Source: Roseiarcus sp963782255
GTDB taxonomy: Bacteria; Pseudomonadota; Alphaproteobacteria; Rhizobiales; Beijerinckiaceae
Assembly (NCBI GenBank): GCA_963782255.1
Contig: CAWAIS010000001.1
Location: 4,712,001-4,776,000 of the forward strand
Reading direction: 5' to 3'
DNA: 64,000 bases
Every line of letters begins with the position of its first letter. Positions within the stretch are counted from its first letter, which is position 1. Below the pieces are notes generated by a model. That model saw only the letters and a list, made by a program, of their open reading frames with translations, was not told where the DNA came from and did no database searches. Both the position numbers and the translations under genes were made by a program. Of this stretch, positions 25,224 to 37,976 are shown piece after piece.

Positions 25224-27149
25224 ATGTCATCGCCCATCTCGAAAGACGCCGCGACGCCTTCGACCTTCGCTTCCGAAGGCGCTCCGAGCGGCCATTCGAC
25301 CGGCGGTTTCTGGATCCTCGCCCTGGGTTCGGTCGGCGTCGTATTCGGGGATATCGGAACAAGCCCGCTCTACGCGCTCCATGCCGCGCTGGACCAGCTC
25401 AAGGAAACGGGGATCGGCGCCGCCGAGGTTATCGGGGTCGTTTCGCTGATCATCTGGGCGTTGTTGATCGTCGTCACTGGGAAATATGTGCTCTTCCTGA
25501 TGCAGGCCGACAACAAGGGCGAGGGCGGCATCCTGTCCCTGAAGGCGCTCGCCCAAAGGGCGCTGGGACAGCGGACCGCGATCGCCTTCCTGCTCGGAGT
25601 CGCCGGGTCCGCGCTGTTCTCGGGCGATGCGATGATCACCCCTGCGATCTCGGTGCTGTCGGCGCTCGAGGGCCTAAAGCAGGTCGACGCCGACCTGGCG
25701 CCTTACGTCCTGCCGGCCACGCTTGTCATTCTGGTGTTGCTGTTCACCGCGCAAAGTCGTGGAACCGCAGGCGTCGCTGCATTTTTCGGCCCGATCATGG
25801 TCGTCTTCTTCCTGGTCAACGCCGTCCTCGGGGTCTACCACATCGCCAGCGACTTGAGCGTCCTGCAGGCGCTGAGCCCGATCCCCGGGTTGAGCTTCAT
25901 TCGCGCGCACGGAACGCTGGGCGTGGTTGTTCTGGGCAGCGTCTTCCTCGCTGTGACCGGCGCCGAGGCGCTCTACGCGGACATGGGCCATTTCGGCAAG
26001 CGGCCCATCCAGGCCGCGTGGTTGTTCCTCGTCTTGCCGGCGCTCATTTGCAATTATCTCGGCCAAGGCGCGCTGATCCTGACCGATCCCAACGCGGTGG
26101 AGAACCCCTTCTATCTGTTGGCGCCGGGCTGGGGCCTGATGCCCTTGATCATCCTGTCCACCGCCGCCACGGTGATCGCGAGCCAGGCGGTCATCACCGG
26201 GGCTTATTCGCTCGCCAGCCAGGCGATCCAGCTCGGCCTGTTGCCGCGCCTCGAGATCGTCCACACGTCCCACACCCAGGAAGGGCAGATCTTCATTCCG
26301 CGGGTCAACCGCATCCTCTTGCTCGGCGTTCTCGCGCTCGTGTTGTTGTTCCGGTCGTCCGAGGCGCTTGCCAACGCGTATGGGATCGCCGTATCCGGCA
26401 CGATGGTCGCGACGACTGCGCTCGCCTTCTTCGTCGTGTGGAAACTCTGGCGCTGGCCGCTGTGGGGGGCGCTCACCCTCGTTTGCGCCTTTCTCTCGAT
26501 CGACATCGGCTTCTTCGTCGCCAATCTTTACAAAGTGCTGGACGGCGGCTGGGTGCCTCTGATGCTTGGCGGGTTGATGTTCGTCGTCATGTGGACCTGG
26601 TCGCGCGGCAGCGCCATTCTCACCGTCAAGACCCATCGGGATTCGATCCCGATGCCGGACCTCATCAAGATGCTAGAAAAGTCGAAGCCGGTGCGGGTGC
26701 CGGGAACCGCAGTGTTCCTCACCAACGACCCGACCTCGGCACCCTCTTCGCTCATGCATAACCTGAAACACAACAAAGTGCTGCACGAGCGGGTCGTGCT
26801 GCTCAACGTGCGGACGGAGACGACGCCTCGCGTCGCCGAAGCGAACCGGTTTCAGATTACCCCGCTTTCGCCCGACTTCACTTTGGTCGCGCTGCATTTC
26901 GGCTTCATGGAGCAGCCGCATATCCCCCGCGCGCTGGCCGCCATGCGAAAAGCGGGCCTCAAGTTCGACATCATGACGACATCGTTCTTTCTCGGCCGGC
27001 GCACCTTGAAGACCGCGCAAAATTCCGGCATGCCCCCATGGCAGGACCGCCTCTTCATCGCGCTCACGAAACAAGCCGCAAGCGCTCCGGACTTCTTCAA
27101 CCTGCCGTCCGACCGCGTCGTCGAGCTCGGCGCGCAGATGAAAGTTTGA
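25224..27149 (+). CDS. kup: Low-affinity potassium transporter Kup
   Basis: This 641-residue inner-membrane protein has about twelve transmembrane segments and a C-terminal cytoplasmic domain. The family signature GDIGTSPLYAL lies near residue 40. Other Kup landmarks are SGDAMITPAISVLSALEG, TGAEALYADMGHFG and the C-terminal FFLGRRTLK. Kup proteins import K+ with protons. The start is uncertain: ATG 25224 (weak GGATC upstream) or ATG 25194 (no ribosome site, ten more residues). I favour 25224. Confidence 0.94.
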   Translation: MSSPISKDAATPSTFASEGAPSGHSTGGFWILALGSVGVVFGDIGTSPLYALHAALDQLKETGIGAAEVIGVVSLIIWALLIVVTGKYVLFLMQADNKGEGGILSLKALAQRALGQRTAIAFLLGVAGSALFSGDAMITPAISVLSALEGLKQVDADLAPYVLPATLVILVLLFTAQSRGTAGVAAFFGPIMVVFFLVNAVLGVYHIASDLSVLQALSPIPGLSFIRAHGTLGVVVLGSVFLAVTGAEALYADMGHFGKRPIQAAWLFLVLPALICNYLGQGALILTDPNAVENPFYLLAPGWGLMPLIILSTAATVIASQAVITGAYSLASQAIQLGLLPRLEIVHTSHTQEGQIFIPRVNRILLLGVLALVLLFRSSEALANAYGIAVSGTMVATTALAFFVVWKLWRWPLWGALTLVCAFLSIDIGFFVANLYKVLDGGWVPLMLGGLMFVVMWTWSRGSAILTVKTHRDSIPMPDLIKMLEKSKPVRVPGTAVFLTNDPTSAPSSLMHNLKHNKVLHERVVLLNVRTETTPRVAEANRFQITPLSPDFTLVALHFGFMEQPHIPRALAAMRKAGLKFDIMTTSFFLGRRTLKTAQNSGMPPWQDRLFIALTKQAASAPDFFNLPSDRVVELGAQMKV

Positions 27150-27171
27150 GGAAGCGGTCGGTCCTTTGTCG

Positions 27172-27927
27172 ATGAGGGTTTATCTCATCAACCTCGACCG
27201 GCACCCCGACCGGCTCGCGCACATGCGCCAGCAGCTTCGGGGAATTGTTTTCGAGCGCATCGCCGCGGTCGACGGAGACAAAATCACGCAAACGGCGAGG
27301 ACGCTTTCGCGCTTCGAGCTCGCCTGCCTCGAGAGCCACCGTAAGGTCTGGCGCCTGTTGCTCGAAAGCGCGAACGAGCGCGCCTGCGTCCTCGAAGACG
27401 ACCTGCATCTGTGGCCGGATTTCGAGGCGCTTATCGAGGACGAAAGTTGGATTCCGGCCGATGCTCATTGCGTGAAGCTCGACACGTATTTTCAAAAGGT
27501 GAAGCTTGGCGAACGACGCCCCGCGCTGAGAGAGCGCCAGGTCGCGCAGCTATATACGCGGCATCAGAGCAGCGCGGCCTATATCCTCACGCGCGCAGGC
27601 GCCGAGCGATACCTCGAACTGACCGCGAGCTCTGAGGCGCCGGCCGATTACGCGCTGTTCCCCAAGCATCCCCGCCGCCTCGGCCTCAAGGTCTTTCAGC
27701 TTACCCCGGCGGTCGCCGTGCAGGATCACCTCCTTCGCGCGGAAGACGGGGGGCAGGTCTTCCCGACCGCCATGGCCGCCGGTGCGTCGCAAGCGCGCCG
27801 TTCGGCGCCGCTGCAAAGGCTGTGGCGTGAGACGGCGAGGCTCGCCGGCCAGGCCGTCGACCTCAAGGAGGCGATCTATCTCGAGGCGTTCCTGAGACCG
27901 GAGACCACGAAGGTCGGGGTCGGATAG
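27172..27927 (+). CDS. Glycosyltransferase family 25 (LPS-type) protein
   Basis: This 251-residue protein matches GT25 enzymes that add galactose or glucose to lipooligosaccharide. It starts with VYLINLDRHPDR, contains the acceptor-proximal AAVDGD and ELACLESHRKVWR, and has the nucleotide-sugar/metal motif VLEDDLHLW near residue 80. ATG 27172 is used; a TTG two codons upstream (27166) is also possible. The gene follows kup by 22 bases and converges on maeB. No other envelope-sugar genes are next to it. Confidence 0.82.
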   Translation: MRVYLINLDRHPDRLAHMRQQLRGIVFERIAAVDGDKITQTARTLSRFELACLESHRKVWRLLLESANERACVLEDDLHLWPDFEALIEDESWIPADAHCVKLDTYFQKVKLGERRPALRERQVAQLYTRHQSSAAYILTRAGAERYLELTASSEAPADYALFPKHPRRLGLKVFQLTPAVAVQDHLLRAEDGGQVFPTAMAAGASQARRSAPLQRLWRETARLAGQAVDLKEAIYLEAFLRPETTKVGVG

Positions 27928-27944
27928 CCGGACCGCACGGGCGT

Positions 27945-30230
27945 CTACCCGCCGATGTTGAAGCTCGCCAGCGCCGCCATGTTCACGATGTCCGAATCCT
28001 TCGCGCCGAGAGACACGATTTGCACAGGCCGCTCGAGGCCCACGATGAGCGGGCCAATGACGGTCGCGCCGCCGAGCTCCTGCAACATGCGGGTCGAGAT
28101 GGCGGCCGAATGGAACGCGGGCATGACGAGGACGTTCGCGGTATCCTTCAGGCGACAGAACGGGTAGGCCGCCATCAATTCCTTGTTGAGCGCGACGTCC
28201 GCGCCCATTTCGCCGTCGTATTCAAAGTCGACGCGTCTCGAATCGAGGATTCGCACCGCCTCCTGAACCCGTTGCGTCCGCTCCCCCGGCGGATGACCGA
28301 AATTGGAGAAGGCGAGCATCGCGACCCGCGGCTCGTAGCCCAGCCTGCGCGCGACGCCCGCCGCCTCGATCGCGATCTCCGCAAGATCCAAGGCGGTCGG
28401 CATCTCTGTGATCGCGGTGTCTGCGACCAAAATCGGCCTGGCGCGCGATATCACCAGAGAAACGCCGACGACCCGATGCCCGGGCTTGTCATCGACGACC
28501 CGCCGCACCTCTTCGAGCGCAACCGAAAAGTTGCGCGTAACTCCGGTCACCATCGCGTCGGCGTCGCCTTGCGCCACCATGGCGGCGCCGAAATGGTTCC
28601 GGTCCTGGTTGATCATCCGCTGGCAATCGCGCAGGAGATACCCCTTCCGCTGCAAGCGCTCATAGAGGAATTGCGCGTAAACCGCGTTGCGCTGCGAGAG
28701 CCGCGCATTGTGGATCTCGATCCCCTTGTCCGAGAGATCCAGGCCTAACGCCTGGCCGGCCGCCTTCACGCGCTCCTCGCGACCGACCAGGATCGCGGCG
28801 CCCAGTCCCTGATTGACGAACGAATGCGCGGCGCGGATGACCTGCTCCTCTTCGCCCTCCGCGAATACGACGCGTCTCGGCGTTCGCCTGACGCGCTCGA
28901 CGATGCGTTGCATCGCGCCGGCAATCGGGTCGCGGCGCGCGGACAATTGGGCCTTGTAAACGGCGAGGTCGACGATCGGCCGTCGCGCGACGCCCGAGGC
29001 CATCGCGGCCTTCGCAACCGCGATCGGCACCACATGGATCAGGCGCGGGTCGAAAGGCACCGGGATGATGTACTCGCGGCCAAAGCGAGGGCGCGCGCCG
29101 CGATAGGCGACCGCGACTTCGTCGGGCACGTCCTCGCGCGCAAGATCGGCGAGCGCATGCGCGGCCGCGATCTTCATTTCCATGTTGATGGTCTTGGCGC
29201 GCACGTCGAGCGCGCCGCGGAAAATATAGGGAAAGCCGAGGACGTTGTTGACTTGATTAACGTAATCCGAGCGACCGGTCGCGATGATGACGTCGCTCCG
29301 CACTTTTTGCGCGTCTTCCGGGGTGATTTCCGGGTCGGGATTCGCCATGGCGAAGATGACCGGGTCCGGGGCCATGGACTTGACCATTGCCGGCGTAAGC
29401 GCGCCCTTGGCGGAAAGGCCGAAGAAGATGTCGGCGCCAATCATCGCCTCTTCCAGCGTGCGCAGCGGCGTATCGACCGCGTGGGCCGACTTCCACTGGT
29501 TCATGCCCTCCTGACGTCCGCGGTAAACGACCCCCTTCGTGTCGCACAGCATCACGTTTTTCGGTTCGAAGCCGATCGCCTTGATGAGGTCGAGACAGGC
29601 GATTCCCGCAGCTCCCGCGCCATTGCAAACGAGCCGGGTCGAATGGATGTCCCGGCCGGTGAGACGAATGGCGTTGATCATGCCGGCGGCGGCGATGATC
29701 GCCGTGCCGTGCTGATCGTCGTGGAACACCGGAATGTCCATCATCTCGCGCAGGCGCTCTTCGATGTAGAAGCACTCGGGCGCCTTGATGTCCTCGAGGT
29801 TGATCCCGCCGAAAGACGGACCGAGATACTTCACCGCATTGACGAATTCGTCGGGATCTTCGGTCCCGACTTCGAGGTCGATGGAGTCAACGTCGGCGAA
29901 GCGCTTGAACAGCACCGCCTTGCCCTCCATCACCGGCTTGGCGGCCAACGCTCCGAGGTTGCCGAGGCCGAGGATTGCGGTTCCATTGGTGATGACTGCG
30001 ACCATGTTGCCGCGCACGGTGTAGTCGTAGACGGTGGACGGATCCTTGGCGATCGCCTTGACCGGAGCTGCAACGCCGGGCGAATACGCAAGCGAAAGAT
30101 CGCGCTGCGTCGCCATCGGCTTCGTCGGCACGATCTCGAGCTTGCCCGGGCGCCCGCGAGCATGAAACTGAAGCGCTTCCTGGTCGGTGACCGACTGGCG
30201 CTTGCCCGGTGCTTCGGCCTGGTCAACCAT
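27945..30230 (-). CDS. maeB: NADP-dependent malic enzyme with C-terminal phosphotransacetylase-like domain
   Basis: This 761-residue hybrid has malic enzyme domains (residues about 20-430) and a phosphate acetyl/butyryl transferase-like domain (about 440-760). It would convert malate to pyruvate, CO2 and NADPH. Landmarks are LSLAYSPGVAAP, HDDQHGTA and SKGALTPAMV in the malic part, and the PTA-like RVVFAEGEEEQVIRAA and NFGHPPG in the tail; in known MaeB proteins the tail is regulatory and does not acetylate phosphate. I start at ATG 30230 (MVDQAEAP). The frame is open to 30311 but the added 27 residues are Ala/Arg/Pro-rich and lack a start signal. Confidence 0.93.
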   Translation of the reverse strand: MVDQAEAPGKRQSVTDQEALQFHARGRPGKLEIVPTKPMATQRDLSLAYSPGVAAPVKAIAKDPSTVYDYTVRGNMVAVITNGTAILGLGNLGALAAKPVMEGKAVLFKRFADVDSIDLEVGTEDPDEFVNAVKYLGPSFGGINLEDIKAPECFYIEERLREMMDIPVFHDDQHGTAIIAAAGMINAIRLTGRDIHSTRLVCNGAGAAGIACLDLIKAIGFEPKNVMLCDTKGVVYRGRQEGMNQWKSAHAVDTPLRTLEEAMIGADIFFGLSAKGALTPAMVKSMAPDPVIFAMANPDPEITPEDAQKVRSDVIIATGRSDYVNQVNNVLGFPYIFRGALDVRAKTINMEMKIAAAHALADLAREDVPDEVAVAYRGARPRFGREYIIPVPFDPRLIHVVPIAVAKAAMASGVARRPIVDLAVYKAQLSARRDPIAGAMQRIVERVRRTPRRVVFAEGEEEQVIRAAHSFVNQGLGAAILVGREERVKAAGQALGLDLSDKGIEIHNARLSQRNAVYAQFLYERLQRKGYLLRDCQRMINQDRNHFGAAMVAQGDADAMVTGVTRNFSVALEEVRRVVDDKPGHRVVGVSLVISRARPILVADTAITEMPTALDLAEIAIEAAGVARRLGYEPRVAMLAFSNFGHPPGERTQRVQEAVRILDSRRVDFEYDGEMGADVALNKELMAAYPFCRLKDTANVLVMPAFHSAAISTRMLQELGGATVIGPLIVGLERPVQIVSLGAKDSDIVNMAALASFNIGG

Positions 30231-30690
30231 GGGGTCAATTCCTGCTTTGGTGTCCGGAGGATCAATCGCCCTTAATCGGGCGGGTGGCCGCGCGGCAATG
30301 GCGCAGGACATGCGATGTCGTCATGGCCGTTTCCTCCCGGCGTCATTCCCGCGGAAGTAAGCGCCGCGGAGTTCGCCGACGTTCATAGTGAGAGGCGGCG
30401 CCGCTTGGCAACCCGACTTCACTCGGACGCGCAAATGATGAGCTTCGCCGCCCGGCGCCTGGCGGGCGCGCCGTCCGCCATTTCCAGGCGTGTTTCGTGC
30501 GATTTTAAGGGCTTGCGGCGCCATTTCCGAGCCTCCGTGCGCCTGCGCCTCCAACGGCTCGCCGCCGATGCGTTAGACCCGAATCTTGATCCGCCCGCGC
30601 CCATGCCCCATCTCAAGGCCCCCAGCTTTTCCGCTTGATATAAAGACATGTTTATATCATTATGCCGCTTCCCGGCCGAGGAAAGCCTGA
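30231..30690. other. Divergent intergenic region, maeB / metH
   Basis: The 460 bases hold no supported gene. It carries a palindrome (30637-30658) just before metH. No cobalamin-riboswitch features (B12 box with its long folded leader) could be recognised before metH, although B12-dependent genes often have one. GAGGAAAG at 30678-30685 is the ribosome site of metH. Confidence 0.45.
30637..30658. promoter_or_regulatory. Palindromic operator candidate upstream of metH (SahR-like)
   Basis: The inverted repeat GATATAAA-N6-TTTATATC has perfect 8-base arms around GACATG, in otherwise GC-rich DNA, 33 bases upstream of the metH ATG. As I recall it, the proteobacterial SahR (ArsR-family, S-adenosylhomocysteine-responsive) motif is an AT-rich palindrome with ATAAAGA and its inverse, placed before metH, ahcY and metF. 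The match is from memory and no regulator gene is in the window. A factor-independent use, for example as a promoter core, is possible. Confidence 0.6.
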
Positions 30691-34443
<3,753 letters not shown>

Positions 34444-34483
34444 GCCCTTAACCCGATTGCGGGAGGGGTAGTCCGTCAGCGCT

Positions 34484-35023
34484 TCATTGCGGCTGTTGTT
34501 TCTTCTGGCCGATCCTGCTCTTCGACGCGCGGTCGCCGGCGGCGTTGGCGTCGGCCTCGCACATATAGGCGCCCTGCTTGGTCGTCCCGTAGCCGCGCGC
34601 GCCCGCATAGTGGTAGATCTTCGACTTGGTGTTGACCCAGACGACCGTATCGGACGGGCAGCGGGCCTTCGCCTCGGCCTCTGAAGTGAACTCACCGGCG
34701 CCGGTCGGACGCGCGGCCGTGCGCATGGGCGCCGGAGCGGGCTTCGGCTGATAGGACTGAACGGGCGCGGGCGCGGGCGAAGGGACCGGGATCGCGGCTG
34801 GGGCGGGCGCGGCGGTCGGAGCAGCGGCGGCCTTCTGCGCGCGGCAGGACTTCAGGAACTCTGGCCAGGTCTGGCCGTTCGTCGCGTTGTTCGCCTTCGC
34901 GGCCTTCCATTCCTCGCCGCACTGCTTCATCACGCTTTGGGCCTGTGCGCCGCTTGCCGCCAAGCTCATCGCGACGACCAGGACGGCCGCCAACACTGCA
35001 ACACTAAACGATCGGATCTTCAT
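34484..35023 (-). CDS. Secreted protein with Pro/Ala-rich linker, unknown function
   Basis: This 179-residue protein starts MKIRSFSVAVLAAVL, a Sec signal peptide with probable cleavage after AQA near residue 31. Then comes a short Cys-containing region (MKQCGEEWKAAKANN and FLKSCRAQKA), a Pro/Ala-rich linker, and a C-terminal domain with Cys residues (AKARCPSDTVVWVNTKSKIYHYAG and AYMCEADAN). Similar secreted proteins with the same arrangement occur in Hyphomicrobiales as I remember them; no function is established. ATG 35023 is preceded by AAGGGGGAAG. The frame extends 12 codons upstream without signal. Confidence 0.72.
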   Translation of the reverse strand: MKIRSFSVAVLAAVLVVAMSLAASGAQAQSVMKQCGEEWKAAKANNATNGQTWPEFLKSCRAQKAAAAPTAAPAPAAIPVPSPAPAPVQSYQPKPAPAPMRTAARPTGAGEFTSEAEAKARCPSDTVVWVNTKSKIYHYAGARGYGTTKQGAYMCEADANAAGDRASKSRIGQKKQQPQ

Positions 35024-35161
35024 TTTCACTTCCCCCTTGGGTCTTACCCTTGCGAACAAATTCCGTCTCCGAAGCGGAGGCTCAACCGATTTCAGCGACC
35101 TTTCTCCTCGCTACGCCAGCGAGTCGTCTTGAAAGGCCGCATGCGCGATTGGTCACACATT

Positions 35162-36076
35162 TCAGGCAATTGCGCTATTCGCCGATCGGTCGATCCCGTT
35201 CCGCCCCGAAGGGCGGCTCTCTTGATCAGGCGCGTCGACCGGCTGGCTTTTCGACAATTCCGGGACCTCGGCCCTCGTCGCCGATTGGGACGTCAGCGTC
35301 AAGTCGTGCCGACGACAGAGCGTCTCAAGGAAAGATCCGCGCGGAGGCGAGACTCTCGCGTCCCTGTTCAACACCGAGCGCCAAAGATGGACTGTCCTCG
35401 TTTCCTTGGTCAGTTCGGCTTTGACGAATTCCGGCGCACCGCAAAGCAATTGCGCATGGCGATGCCTGAGCGGATAAAAGACGGAGCGTTCCTTCGCCCG
35501 CTCAGCGACGCCGTATTTCTTCGCCAGATACGTCAGGAAGATCGGCCCGAATGTCCCCCACCGGTAATTTTCCGGGCGGATGTCGCCTTCGGTCAGCCTC
35601 CTCCAGTAGAAGATGGCGCTCTTTCTGAGCCCATAGAAAGGCGGTTTCCAGTTGAGATGCGGTATCTCGCACAGCTCGCGAACCATCTCGGAGTTTGCCG
35701 GAAGCCGCAAAACGGCGCCGTTGATCGAGGTCTCGTGCTCCCATCCAAAGACATATTCGTCCTGAAAGTCGATCGGCCGGATAAAATAGAGATCGAGATC
35801 GACCCAATAACCTAATCTCTTCGCCATCATCGCATAGCGAAAGAAATCCGTGCCGAGCGCAGCCCAGCCGCCGTCAAAATAATGAGCAAGCGCCCTATAT
35901 GGAACCACTTCATTGGCGTCACGAAGCTCCACCCCGTTTGGAACTCCGCGGAGCTTGTCCGCGGTATAGGAGTAAAGCGTAAAAGGGTGGCCGACGGACA
36001 GCGCCGAAACCAGCGTGAGCTTTTCGATGTAGCCAAGCTCTTCGCCGATCCAAAGCGAGTTCAACCGATCAAGCAT
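35162..36076 (-). CDS. DxD-containing glycosyltransferase
   Basis: This 304-residue protein starts MLDRLNSLWIGEELGYIEKLTLVS, typical of small glycosyltransferases with a DxD catalytic motif (VDLDLYF near residue 88) preceded by a helix with TDFFRYAMMAKRLG. That pattern resembles the capsular-polysaccharide/GT32-like group, which moves sugars using nucleotide-sugar donors and a divalent metal. ATG 36076 has GGGAGGGAAGGG upstream. The frame is open to 36172 but the first 32 residues look unrelated. No other sugar-transfer genes surround it. Confidence 0.72.
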   Translation of the reverse strand: MLDRLNSLWIGEELGYIEKLTLVSALSVGHPFTLYSYTADKLRGVPNGVELRDANEVVPYRALAHYFDGGWAALGTDFFRYAMMAKRLGYWVDLDLYFIRPIDFQDEYVFGWEHETSINGAVLRLPANSEMVRELCEIPHLNWKPPFYGLRKSAIFYWRRLTEGDIRPENYRWGTFGPIFLTYLAKKYGVAERAKERSVFYPLRHRHAQLLCGAPEFVKAELTKETRTVHLWRSVLNRDARVSPPRGSFLETLCRRHDLTLTSQSATRAEVPELSKSQPVDAPDQESRPSGRNGIDRSANSAIA

Positions 36077-36185
36077 TCTCGCCCTTCCCTCCCGCCGCCC
36101 CTTCGATCCAGCACATTGGCTGCAAACAGCAGCCCCGCGCAAGCCCACAATCCCGCCTTTTCCTCGCCGCATTTACGCTTGGCCG

Positions 36186-37742
36186 TCAAGGCGGTCCCGA
36201 GCCCTCGACGCCGAGCCTTACGAGGGCAATCGCGGCCGTCGCGCCGAGCGGCCCGCCTGCGTCCAGGAGCCGCCAGCCGGGTTCGGCGAGCGGCTCCGCG
36301 TCTTGCCGGCGCGCGACCGCGGCATCTGCGTCGGAAGCGCCAGCGGCGCGCCCGGCAATGCGGCCGAGACGCGTCTTAAGGGTTGCGTCAAGAAACATTC
36401 CGTCGAACGCAACGCCGATTTCGGAGGCGACGCTCGCCGCAGCCTTGCGTTCGGCCGCGCGCGAAAACATGGCGTCCAGGACGACCGCAGAGCCGGCCTT
36501 CAGCGCGCGCCGAGCCTTGTCGTCGATGCGCCGGTAGATCTCGCGCGAAACCTCAGGCGCATAGGCCGCGCCCGCCAAGCGGTCAGTCTCATCCACGTCG
36601 AACATCAGCTTGCGCTCGACGTCGCTGCGCAGCCACAAGGCTCCGGGCGCTTGGCCGATGCGCGGCGCGAGCGCGCCGGCAAGCGCGCTTTTTCCGGCGC
36701 CCGAGAGGCCGCCGACCGCCACGAGCCTCGGCGCAACGTAATGCAGCAAATCGGAGGCGAGGGCGAAGTAGCGCCCTGCCCGCTCCCTCGCGGCGCCGCG
36801 CTGAGCCCCATCGAGCCGATCGGCGTTCGCGGCCTCGACCTTTGCCCGGATCGCGGCGCGCAGGCTCATGAAGAACGGAAGCGCGGCGAGACCCGAGATC
36901 GCCTCCGGCGGCTCGGACGCCATATACCTGTTGAAGAGACGGTTTGCGGCCGGGCGCAGTCCACGCTCTTCGAGGTCCATGAGCAGGAACGCGAGGTCAT
37001 AGAGCACGTCGCCCGTCGCCACGTCGTCGGAAAATTCGACCGCGTCGAACAGGATCGGCTCGCCGTCGATGAGGACGATGTTGCTGAGATGCAGGTCGCC
37101 ATGGCAGCGGCGCGTATAGCCCATGGCGCCGCGCGCGAGCAGCGCGGGACGCGCAATCGCGAAGGCGAGCCGCGCGTCCTGGGTCAACCTCCGCGCGCCT
37201 GGCTGCGGAAAGAGATCCGGCCGCTCAGCGAAAGCGGCGTCGTTCTGCTCGATGTAGGTCTCGAGCTCGCGCGCTGCGCTCACGGCGTCGCGCCGGGGGG
37301 CGCGCGCATGCGAACGTCGGATCGCGAGCGCGAGCTTGTCAATGACGATCGGCGATATTCCCTCGCGCTCGGCGATAAGGTCGAGCGTCGCGCTCTCGTC
37401 GAAGCGGCGCATGTGCACGACCCATTCGACGATCTCGCCCTCTCCACCGAGCCTCAAGCTCTGGCGCTTGCGAACGATCGGTAGCGTCTCGAGATAGACG
37501 CCCGGCGCGTTGTCGCGATTGACGGCGATTTCGGCTTCGCAGGCCGCGCGGCGCTTTTCCAGCGTGGACAAGTCCATGAACGGATACTTGACCGCCCGCT
37601 TGACCTTGTAGACCTCGCGGCCGGCAAGAAACACCGCCGCGTTGGCGGTGTCGACCCGGACGACAGGCTCAACTCCGCCATGCGTCCGCGGATCGGCGAG
37701 AAAGCGAAAGACGGCTTCCTGCGAGTGGGCCGGATCGCGCAA
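36186..37742 (-). CDS. Bifunctional aminoglycoside-phosphotransferase-like/AAA kinase protein
   Basis: This 518-residue protein has an N-terminal APH-fold kinase-like domain (VYKVKRAVKYPFM near 45; the HGDLHLSNIVLIDG catalytic loop near 215; FDAVEFSD as DFG-like equivalent) and a C-terminal P-loop nucleoside-kinase-like domain (VGGLSGAGKSALAGAL near 345). Such fusions are common hypothetical proteins in proteobacteria; their substrate is unknown and resistance should not be assumed from the name. I start at TTG 37742 because AGGAGG lies 6 bases upstream (top strand 37749-37754). An in-frame TTG at 37802 has no such site. Confidence 0.84.
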   Translation of the reverse strand: MRDPAHSQEAVFRFLADPRTHGGVEPVVRVDTANAAVFLAGREVYKVKRAVKYPFMDLSTLEKRRAACEAEIAVNRDNAPGVYLETLPIVRKRQSLRLGGEGEIVEWVVHMRRFDESATLDLIAEREGISPIVIDKLALAIRRSHARAPRRDAVSAARELETYIEQNDAAFAERPDLFPQPGARRLTQDARLAFAIARPALLARGAMGYTRRCHGDLHLSNIVLIDGEPILFDAVEFSDDVATGDVLYDLAFLLMDLEERGLRPAANRLFNRYMASEPPEAISGLAALPFFMSLRAAIRAKVEAANADRLDGAQRGAARERAGRYFALASDLLHYVAPRLVAVGGLSGAGKSALAGALAPRIGQAPGALWLRSDVERKLMFDVDETDRLAGAAYAPEVSREIYRRIDDKARRALKAGSAVVLDAMFSRAAERKAAASVASEIGVAFDGMFLDATLKTRLGRIAGRAAGASDADAAVARRQDAEPLAEPGWRLLDAGGPLGATAAIALVRLGVEGSGPP

Positions 37743-37976
37743 GACGGACCTCCTGAAGGCGGGGCGGCGAATCGCGCTGCGGCCGCAGCGTGCCCGCGTC
37801 AAAAGAGCGCGCGAGGTTATATCTGTCTTAACTGTGACTGGCGATCGCCTCGCTCAGCGAATATAGACGTCAACGTTTGCTGCGCTTGCTTGATCCGCTT
37901 CAGGCCGCAGTCGCCGGGCATACCGGCGGCGGGTTCTGCGCCTCGCACAAGAACAATCATCGGAAAAGCGTTCCCC

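Noticed and set aside
28824..30275. Long plus-strand frame opposite maeB
   Set aside because: Antisense to the malic enzyme; biased composition and no ribosome site.
30231..30690. Cobalamin riboswitch before metH
   Set aside because: No B12 box or long structured leader could be recognised; the only striking element is the short palindrome.
36186..37742. Aminoglycoside resistance gene
   Set aside because: The APH-like fold is fused to an AAA-type kinase domain, a common housekeeping-type hypothetical protein. The fold alone does not show resistance.
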